Part shown: positions 10,974-20,200 of the stretch, in pieces
Numbering within the stretch: position 1 is the stretch's first letter
Layout of the letters: each line of letters opens with the position of its first letter
NCBI GenBank assembly: GCA_027382625.1
Contig: JAJKFJ010022552.1
Coordinates: 39,636 to 103,635, forward strand
Direction: 5' to 3'
From: Tetmemena sp. SeJ-2015
Lineage: Eukaryota > Ciliophora > Spirotrichea > Sporadotrichida > Oxytrichidae
DNA length: 64,000 nt
Notes under the pieces: generated by a model
What the model saw: only the letters and a program-made list of their open reading frames with translations
Told to the model about the DNA's origin: nothing
The model's database searches: none
Translations under genes and position numbers: made by a program

Positions 10974-13900
10974 ATGAACGACGCATCACGCAGTCTAAAT
11001 CAGCAGTCAAATAAAATACATATGCAGGGCAGTCCCAAGAAAAACAAAACTGAAATTCAGTCCACCACAGATCAATCTGCAAATCAGACTCAAAGAATCA
11101 GCAATTCTAATGTTAATCAACCAAAAGAATAGCTAAATGTTTATTTTAAGTTTCAAATCCTAACTCCAACACTCAATAAATATTTTTCATAATCTCAAGG
11201 AGCTGTTAATGGTGGGTCCTCTTCCAGCTAACCTTACAACAACGGAGAGAGCTAATCAAATGGAACTGTGTCTATTTATTTATTTATGCGTAAGAGGGTC
11301 AAGCTAAGAAGCAATTAATTTTAATCTCGCATATATTTGTATCAATTTACGATAGGAAATTATTCTTTTGGTAAGAATTCTTACTTACTCTTTCTAACAA
11401 TACTTACAACAATACTTTCTTAAATTTAGAAGAAGGACTGCTTCCTTCTAAATAATGGTCTCATTATTTATTCTCCATGATTTATTGAATTAATTTTAGG
11501 AAGAGACTTGGGTAAGGGCACCTTTGGTAAAGTGAAAGTGGGGACTCACGTTTTAACTGGAGAAAAGGTAGCAGTTAAAATTCTCGAAAAGGATAAGATA
11601 GCGGACGTAAGTGATGTAGAGAGAGTAGCTAGGGAGATTCACATTCTCAAAATAGTAAGGCATCCTCACGTAGTCCAGCTCTATGAAATTATTGAAACAA
11701 GCAAAGACATATCTATTTAAATATCATGTATGATTAAAGAACTGTATCTGATGATGGAATATGCGAGGGGAGGGGAACTTTTTGAACACATAGTTCACAG
11801 GAAAAGACTAAGAGAGAAAGAAGCTTCTCGCTTCTTGCATCAGATTATTTCTGGAATAGAGTACTTACACAAGTTAGGAATATGTCACAGAGATTTGAAG
11901 CCAGAAAACTTGCTAATGGACGAGCATAATAACATTAAGATTGTTGATTTTGGTCTTAGCAATACCTACAAGGGATCAGAGCTATTAAAAACTGCTTGTG
12001 GAAGTCCTTGCTATGCAGCACCAGAGATGATAGCTGGCAAGAAATATAACGGCTTGATGAGTGACATTTGGAGTTGCGGAGTTATATTGTTTGCTATGGT
12101 ATGCGGGTACCTTCCATTTGAGGACCCTAATACAAACTTGCTCTACAAGAAGATTTTGAATGCTGAATACACCATACCTCAATTTGTGAGTGATGACTGC
12201 AGAGATCTCATTACGAAAATTCTCAACACTGATCCAAACCAAAGACTAAAGATAGAAGATATTCGGAAACATCCTTGGTACAATATAGTCAATGTCAAGG
12301 ATTATGGAGGCATTATTGTTGGACAGCATCCTATCCCAGTGGATAGCGAGATAGTTTCCTAGCTTTCTTATAATAAATCCAACTTTTCTCATATTCTGTC
12401 TTTCTTAATTTGATTATGACACCGAGCAAGTTAAGAAATTCGCTTTAATGATATTTTATTGTACGATTTAATTCATAGAGAGTAACCGACACAATTACAG
12501 ACGACAGCTTACTACTTATTGTTGAAAAAGCATTTGAGATCAGGAGGTAAAAGCATTGCTGATATCACAGTTTACAACCCCCAGAAATTTATTGAGGAGC
12601 AGTAGAAGCTTTAAAGCATGAATTTTAGATCGCATTTAAGAAGCAGCAGCCAGTCAAATCAGTCAGTTATCAACAGAACTGCTTATGGTTAATTCAGCCA
12701 AGATCTATCACAACAGAATAATTTCACAGCAACTCAGTTACCAGGGGTCAAAGACTATTTCAACTCTAAGTCCAATATTTAGCAAAGACTCAAATCTCAA
12801 GAACCTCAAATTATTAACAAGCAACTCATGAATTCAGCCCCTTAAAGATTCCCTACCTCAATTTAAAGCAAGAATTAGGTGGTTCCTACAAGCAGATAAG
12901 AGTAATCGCCATCTCCCATCAATTATTTCAGAGGTCAACAGTAAAATTAAGAGTAGTCTAATACGAGTCCAATATCTTAGATATCACACTTTGTGGGAAG
13001 TTAACCTGTCATAGATATGAGCTAGAGGAAAAATCTGTAGAATAGAAAGTCTACAGCAGCAGCAGCTTCTCATTAAAATTCTAGTGGTGATTATGAGGCT
13101 CTCCCTTCAGTTGTTTCAGGAATTTAAACTGCTAATCAATATAAGAAACCTTTGAATACTACTTCAAATCATCAAGCACAGTAAAACTTGGCAGCTACTT
13201 AATATGGTGGGTTCACATCTGGCTATGACATTCCTTTTATGTATTTCACTCCAAGGGATGCAATCAAGTTCAAGAAGAGCAAACTTAAAAATTAGCAACT
13301 TAACTTAGCGAATGTTAGTGCAGCTATATATTCATAGAAGTAAAAGAATAGTATGCTCAACAATAGCTTACTAGGGTAGTAAGCAGCAGCGACAGCTCAA
13401 AATAACGCAATCAATATGACTACTGCCTATACTCAAGGGACGAAGAGGAAGATTTTTAAATCTGTAGTGAACAACTAACAATAATTTGACTAAAACTCAT
13501 CTTTTATGACACCTCTCTAGAATAATCTCACCTCTGGACTAGACTCAACGTAGATAAACTTCAATCCTGCAGTAGGAGCTCATAATACAAGGCTCATGCC
13601 CTCAGCTGGAATTGGCGGAGCTATGGCTAAGTTGAACACATCAGTAGACACAGCTAGACTGTAGAAACAAATTCAAGATTAGATATAGATGAGGCAATCT
13701 AACAGAGGAAGTAAATAGGATGTGAGTAGATCTAGAGCTATTCCCTAAAACGTTGCTCAGCAAAGAGCAGCTATGATAGGAAATGTTGCAAGCGGATCAG
13801 GCGTACCTGGAATGCAGTTTGGAACAGTAAATAACCTTAATTAGGATGCTATTATGAGTAATTATGAATTAATTAGAACTTTGTATTCAACGGAAATATT

Positions 13901-14362
13901 CCAAACATGACTCAAGTAGGTTTCAATAAAATGAAGAAAGGGATCCCACTTCCTCATCCTAACTAGCCCATAAATTTGAATGTAACTCTTAAGATAGATA
14001 TAGACAGCAGTGCTTACAACACTCACTAGTATTCGAATCCTCCTACCACTCCTCCAACCAAAATAACCCTAAATAGCATGGGAGCAACTGCTACTTAGTT
14101 CAATGGCAGAGGAAGCATCGGCATCACATAGGCTAAACCTTCTAATTTTATATCCAACAAAAACTAGACATCTTTTTTAATCATCTGGAAGCCCCAGATC
14201 AAACACAGTTTTAATTTAGTGAAGTAATAATTCAGTACCGATATTTTAAGCTATAAGATCAATAAAATTCAGTTTTCAACTGTGGCCTTTAAATATAAAA
14301 TTTTTAAGAATGCTCCTTTATTCTATATTTTAAGTTTGCTAGAGAAATTGTAAAAGATTTGA
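10974..14362 (+). CDS. SNF1/AMPK-like serine/threonine kinase
   Basis: The start MNDASRSLNQQS is followed by a Gln/Ser-rich leader, then a GT-AG intron (11371-11499) placed inside the glycine loop (IGNYSFG | RDLGKGTFGKVKVG). The kinase domain has VAVKILEKDK (ATP lysine), HRDLKPENLL, DFGLSNTYK, CGSPCYAAPEM and SDIWSCGVIL, all typical of SNF1/AMPK-alpha. After the domain come an autoinhibitory-like YLLLKKHLRSGGKSIAD segment and a long Gln/Asn/Ser-rich tail. Four IESs (pointers AAAGA, CTTTCTTA, AATTC, ATT) must be removed; each removal restores expected residues, for example KKFIESNRHN. A possible 1-bp slip lies near 12505, and the last 150 bp are uncertain. The kinase senses energy or stress in the family; the ciliate role is inferred. 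Confidence 0.88.
11371..11499 (+). other. GT-AG intron in SNF1-like kinase
   Basis: It begins gtaagaatt and ends taattttag. Splicing joins TTTG to GAAGAGAC and rebuilds the glycine-rich loop GRDLGKGTFG. It differs from the IESs nearby, which have direct repeats and no GT-AG ends. Confidence 0.85.
11703..11740 (+). other. IES, pointer AAAGA
   Basis: AAAGA occurs at 11703-11707 and 11736-11740. Removing 33 bp joins ETSK to ELYLMMEY, the expected kinase hinge sequence. The insert is AT-rich and free of TGA in the gene frame. Confidence 0.93.
12363..12407 (+). other. IES, pointer CTTTCTTA
   Basis: The 8-bp pointer is at 12363-12370 and 12400-12407. Removing 37 bp restores EIVSQLSQFDYDTEQVKKF in frame. 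Confidence 0.93.
12437..12474 (+). other. IES, pointer AATTC
   Basis: AATTC is at 12437-12441 and 12470-12474. Removing 33 bp gives VKKFIESNRHN, matching AMPK-family sequence. Confidence 0.93.
13868..13887 (+). other. Very short IES, pointer ATT
   Basis: ATT at 13868-13870 and 13885-13887. Removing 17 bp converts a frame that hits TGA into an open one (SNYEFNGNIPNMTQ). Confidence 0.8.
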
Positions 14363-14402
14363 TCTACAGTCATTCTTTAATAATAAAATTCGCTTTACAA
14401 AA

Positions 14403-17045
14403 ATGAATGTGCTTGCCATCAAAGCTACTGATTCTAACCAACAACCTCGACTCTCTCCTATTAAAATTCAAAGTAATCTCCTCATTAAATAAATGCTACT
14501 AGTTCTGAAGTCTGAAACAGTGGTAAGACCTTTTGGATCGCAGATATAATCCAGTTCTACTTATTATATATTAATTTACAAATTTCTGCTAACATAGCTT
14601 CTAATCTGAGCTAGCCTTAACAACCATAGTTAGTTTTAGCCTAGCGTTTGCCACCTATAAGATAAACGAATGGCGTTTATGAAGAAACTCCCGACCTTGA
14701 ACAAATCTTCAAAGAAATGTGCAACAAAGAGGAGCAAAAGTATAGAAATCCCTTACTGCTCTTAGACAATCTCAAAGCTTTTTTATTGAAGTGATACGAC
14801 AGTATTCAAGTTGATAAGATCTAAATTTAATCTTAGAACCATAAATAGTTTATTTATTCTTTAAGATCTTGCAGCACTTCGGATTTTAGAGTGCTATGAG
14901 GCTGAGCAACTATTTAGAGAAGCTGAATAAGTTTCTCGGGTCTGATTATCTTTCCAAGTTGAAATTTTGTTTCGACCTATATGATAATAACAACGATGGG
15001 AAAATTTGCCAAGTGGATCTCTATTGCGCATTTAGATCCCTTAATGAGGATGATTATTTCATAAAAGAAGATATAAATCTAATCTGCTGATTCATCAAAG
15101 CAAAGTAAAGTAAAGTAAAGTAAAATTTTAGGAATGGAATTAATAATCAATTTCAAATCTCAGCACATAAAAGTACTAGATAAGAAACCGTACTATTATC
15201 CTATGTAAATTCATCAAAGCAAAGATTAACAGCCAGGAAATGGAAATAAGAAAAGTAAAGCGGGAAGAGGAAAGAGTCAACAAAACATTCATAAAGTATG
15301 TGTAGATATATTTAAGTTGCAATAGTGGAAGAACCACTTGCATCTCCTTTATAAATATTAAATTTTCTCTAAGCCAGTATAGTTGGAAAAGAATTGAACA
15401 CTCTAATTAAATCTTCAAAGCTCAGGCATGATCCATCCACTTCAATCCAAAGTTCGCATGACTTAATTAAAAATAACAGTCATCTCTCAAGCAATTTGGC
15501 AAATTCATTTCTAACAAGCAACGAAATATATCTAGACCCTTACTCAAACATTGATCTTAATTAGCAAAGAAAGAGAACACTAAGCAATTTAAGGAAAGAA
15601 GTCAAAATTACTTTTAACACCCTTTGGAGTTAAGTGACAGGGGTACTTTCCACTAGAATTAGAAATAAGAAAAATATATCACTCAAAATATACATGCTTC
15701 TAAGAACATTTACCAAAGTTTATCAAACGATAGATTCGCAACTGGATAAAGAAACTCTGAACTTTTGAGTTATTTTTTCTCCTCGTCCATATTACTTACA
15801 TTTTTTATGCATTTTTACCAGAGTTAAATGGGAAAGCACCTTCATATATAGATTTCAATAAATTTGTGAAATCCGAGCACGAAGATTTCACCAATTTTGT
15901 TGCAAAATAAGTACATAAAAAGAGAGAGACATCCTCACTAGTTCCATCTTATAGGTCAAACTTACTTGAAACTTTAATTTTGATTTTTGGATATTGATAA
16001 TTTATTAAAACATTTGGGTATGAAGATGAGGATTTCTCAACAAAGAATGAGTATTCCTTTCTAGGCAAACTCCTCGCGAAGTAGAAACGGGGAGGATGAT
16101 AGTATTTGAAATTTGCATAAGTACTCCAGTGTAGATGGCGATATGAGGGAAGAGTCGATAATGCGAAGTGAGAAGGATGAATCCCTAGATATGAAGAAAG
16201 TTGCTTCCTTCAATATTCAGAGGACTTTTGATAATTTCACTAGTCTTGTGTGAACAACTCAGGACAGCATGGAGTATTTAGACTTTTCTGAATTCTCTTC
16301 ACTTTCATTCGAGAGAGGAGGATATCCTGAAATACTTCATGAGTTGCTCTTTTATCTTGCAGATTACAGAATCATCAAGCCCAAACTAGGAGCAAACATC
16401 TCAAACGGAGGGAATCAGCATTAACTTAATCATAATCAGAGTTTTATGATGGGAGCTGGCAATAAGTTTTCTATTCTTAAGAATCATTAATTAAATTCAT
16501 CTCAATATTTTTAATCAGCAGCTTGGATTAGTGAAGTAATAGAGTTCTTTCATTAAGCAGCTGTTCTAAAAATGAAACAGAAAAGCAGTGGAGGATAAGT
16601 GAGTAGATAGGGACTGCCCTTGATCCTAAATCTATTGGGATCTACTTGGAGAGTCAGTTAGGCAAGTAGAATACAATAGGAAACTTGCCAATTAGCCTAC
16701 TCTAAAGAAAGAAGCTCTAGCAACAACCATCCCAATTAAGATAGATCAAGAGAGGAAACTTCTAATAGTTTGTGGATATATGTTGTTTGTTATTAAACCA
16801 ACAAGATACAATTATTTCAGAATAACACTTCCAAAAAATAAGCCTACAATCAAAGTATTTCGCTTTTGCAATAAATAAAGCATAATTAGGGAAGAGAAGA
16901 TGAAGACCCATATCATTCTTATTATAACAATCTCAAAAAGTAAATTAAGAGAATTCCATAGGACTCAAAGCTAGTAAGATAGAGGAAAAACAAGTTCTAA
17001 TTGTTTGAGGATGCTTTTAAACTAAAGCTTCAAAAATATTAGTGA
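14403..17045 (+). CDS. EF-hand, Gln/Ser-rich protein
   Basis: From ATG 14403 to TGA 17045 the coding signal runs in several frames. A Pro/Gln-rich start precedes a region with a calcium-binding loop, FDLYDNNNDGKICQVDL, in the EF-hand spacing. A 119-bp IES with a 16-bp pointer follows (15090-15224). Further on are LPELNGKAPSYIDFNKF and, from about 16019, one long frame that ends in LEDAFKLKLQKYQ just before TGA. Three in-frame TGAs (15088, 16107, 16251) interrupt otherwise continuous protein. More IES junctions must exist between 14.5 and 14.9 and between 15.3 and 16.0 kb but were not solved. Calcium binding is likely; the wider function is unknown. Confidence 0.5.
15090..15224 (+). other. IES with 16-bp pointer and (AAAGT)n
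   Basis: ATTCATCAAAGCAAAG occurs at 15090-15105 and 15209-15224. Removing 119 bp joins DINLIC to FIKAKINSQEME. The first pointer copy runs straight into a short AAAGT tandem array (to about 15125), so the pointer may have grown from, or seeded, the repeat. Confidence 0.85.
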
Positions 17046-17215
17046 ATTAAAGTATTTCATCCTTTTAGGAATAAGATAGACTAATATCTGTATTATATAT
17101 GTGCTTATTATGATTTATATTTTTATTTATTGGCATTTAGATTTAGGTGTGCGTGATTTAATTTAATTTGGGAATATTTTGTGTGGAAATAGTTATAATA
17201 GTTCTTAGCAAATAA

Positions 17216-20200
17216 ATGAACAAGTACGACATTCTTGGCACTGTGGGAGAAGGTGCCTACGGAGTAGTATTTAAAGCCAAAAATAAAGAAACTGGCGAAA
17301 TTGGTAAGTGTTATTTAGAAAAAATCTCTTCTGAAAGCGCTGGATTCTGTTTATTTAAATGAAAAATGTAGGGTCACAAATTAGATTTTAATTTTTTTAT
17401 GATTTTTTTAAAAAGCATTTGGTACCCTTTAAAATTTCGATATTGGGGATTAGCATAGTTGAATAAAAATTAATCGCAATGGTGCTGTTGCAAATATTCA
17501 GTAATTTTGGTATTTGAAGAGGGAGTTACCAACTCCTGCTTTAATGCACAAATACTATGTTATTGTTGGCTGTTTGCTTGACAATTATCTTTAGTGGCCA
17601 TAAAGAAATTCAAAGAGTCAGAGGAGGATGAGATAGTGAAGAAGACCACTTTCAGAGAGGTCAAGATGCTCAGGATGCTCAAACAGGAAAATATTGTGTA
17701 GTTAAAAGAGGCATTCAAAAGGTAAGAATCCACCAAATATAAATACCTCCTTGCTATTTCTATCCTCTTGCAAACCGATTTTTATTTATTGGAGTAACAT
17801 ATTTAAAAAAGAGGAGCTAGAGAAACAATTAAAGTCATTCAAATTTAAAGCGCCCCTTATTAAAGAGTATTTTAGGAAGCAAAGACTGTATTTAGTTTTT
17901 GAATACATGGAAAAAAATTTACTCGAGGTGCTGGAGGAAAGACCAAACGGCCTAGAGGCAGAAGCTGTGCGCAAGTATATCTATCAGCTTCTAAAAGCCA
18001 TAGAATTTTGCCACAGGAACAACGTCATTCATAGAGATATCAAGCCTGAGAATTTACTAATCAACCCTCAAACTAATCACTTTTTTCGTTTAATTCCTAA
18101 TGACCTGAGACTATGCGATTTCGGATTCGCAAGAGTTCTCAACAATAATAAAGGCAATCTCACTGACTACGTTGCTACAAGATGGTAGACTCAAAATATT
18201 TTAGAGCAATATTAATTAAGCTTTATTAATTTACAGAGCACCAGAGCTACTGCTGAGCCCTAACTATGGAAAGGAATATAGCAAATAAAAGTCGCTATAA
18301 ACTTGTAAATTCCATAAGAAATGTATTGATTAATTAGTGCTTCTAAAAAGCATTCAGGAACTGTCTTCGCTCTCCTCATTCTCTTCACTTCCTTCATCTT
18401 CCTCCTCTTCGTCTCCATACTCTTCCTCATCATCTTCTTCTTCAGATTCATCTTCATCTTCCTCCTCTGACGCTAAGTCTGAATCAACTTCATCTCTTCT
18501 TTTCTTAGAAAGCTCCTGCAGTTTCTTAATCTTAGCTTTCACTTCATCCTCTGCTATGCTGGCCTTAATGTCGTTCTTATACTTAGAGATAGTCTCCTTC
18601 TGCACTCTTTCCACAGCCTGATCTCTCTTATTCTTGGCTTTGGCATCTCTCTTTCTCTCTTAATTATCTTCTTCCTCTGAGTCCTCTGCGAACTTCTTAC
18701 CCTGCTGCATTTTGTTGCATCTCATTGAGCTTTGCCTTCTTGCTCTTAGCTTGCTCATGCTCACTCTGCAGTACCTAAGTAGGAAGAGCTTTCTTCTAGT
18801 CAACCATCATCGATGCGAACTACTCATAAGACTTGTCCAGCTTGGTGTCTGTGGGTGCCTTTTGCTGATGCTTATTCAGGTTCATAAGTGGTAGCAAGTT
18901 CAAATAATCATCATCTAGCTTGGAAGTAAGCTCCTGAGCCGCCATCTTGATTTCATTCCTGACCATCTTATAAGCCTTGCTCTTGTCTATTATTTCTTCG
19001 AAAATTTCCTTTCTTGACTTTGCGTTGATCTTTCTCGCCCTCCAAAGCTCCTCCTCCGAAATTCATGCGATTCACCAACTGCTCTTCAAGTTCTCCTTTC
19101 TTGCGAGAGTGTTCATCAGCGTTTCTAGAATAGCCCTCATCATCTGAAGAGAGAGGAATCTGGTCCTAGAAGTCATCTACTTCATCCAGACGTTTGCCTC
19201 CATGAGTGAAGCCCATAAATGCTTCTTCCTAATCAGAGTTCAGATCGTCCAAGTTGTACAAATATATTTCAAAAGTTAATATTCAATTCTTAAAAACAGT
19301 TTACTTTGCTCTTTTCTTTGAAACCTTTGCATGCTTAAGTTAATCCCTCTGCTCTCGCATGTACCTAAGTCTCATTTTATCCTCTTCGGATAGTTTGTTA
19401 AAGTGGCTCCAATTCTCTTATCTACAAAGAGATTGTTTTTGCCTCTAGTTTGGAATTCCTCCACTAATTGGGTTCTCTATAATAGATGAAACTCCTCCTA
19501 TGAATACCTTTAACTTGTCCTTATTTGCTTTCTTAGAAGTATGATGCTCTTCAAATGGGTTTGAGTCAGCTTGCTTTCCCTTTCCTACCGCAGATGCCTT
19601 TGTTGCATTTTCAGGGTTCTCGCCCTCATAAAATCTGAACTTCTTGCCTCTCTTGCGCTTGAGCTTGTTGCTGCTCTTTGCTCCTTTATTTGCCATTAAA
19701 TATCGAGGTGCTTTTCCTAAATCAAACTAGGATATCTCTCTAAATAAATTAGCAATAAGTTGTTTGATAATAGTATTTAATTCTCTAATAAATATAGCTC
19801 TTTATAAGCCACTTCTCCTATTTTTTACAACTAGTTAGCCTTATAGTCAGTAACAGTCTTCATGAGTAGAGCTAACTTGCTCTCACACATAGCTTCAAAG
19901 TCCACTATCCCAGAGATGGCTTGCTCAACTATCTCTCTCTCCCTGATTATAGTCCTGAATCTCTCCTCCAGCTTCTGATAAACGAGTGTTTGATCTTCAA
20001 TTCTCTCTAGTAAAACTCTCTCCTCCATATTCTACTCCTCAGACTAAACACCCTATTAAATTTATAAGACTTCTTGATGATCTTTTCTATTATCTGAGCT
20101 TGGACTATCTGGCTTCTTTTTAGCTCCAAATCATGCACAAACAAAGAAGTCATCCTTGAAGAAGCAAATGAATTTAAACAATATGATTTCAAAGCTCTAT

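Noticed and set aside
11270..11360. IES with pointer CAATT upstream of the SNF1-like kinase glycine loop
   Set aside because: Deleting 31 bp between the repeats breaks the frame into the conserved IGNYSFG exon, while the raw frame is open; the true junction, if any, is elsewhere.
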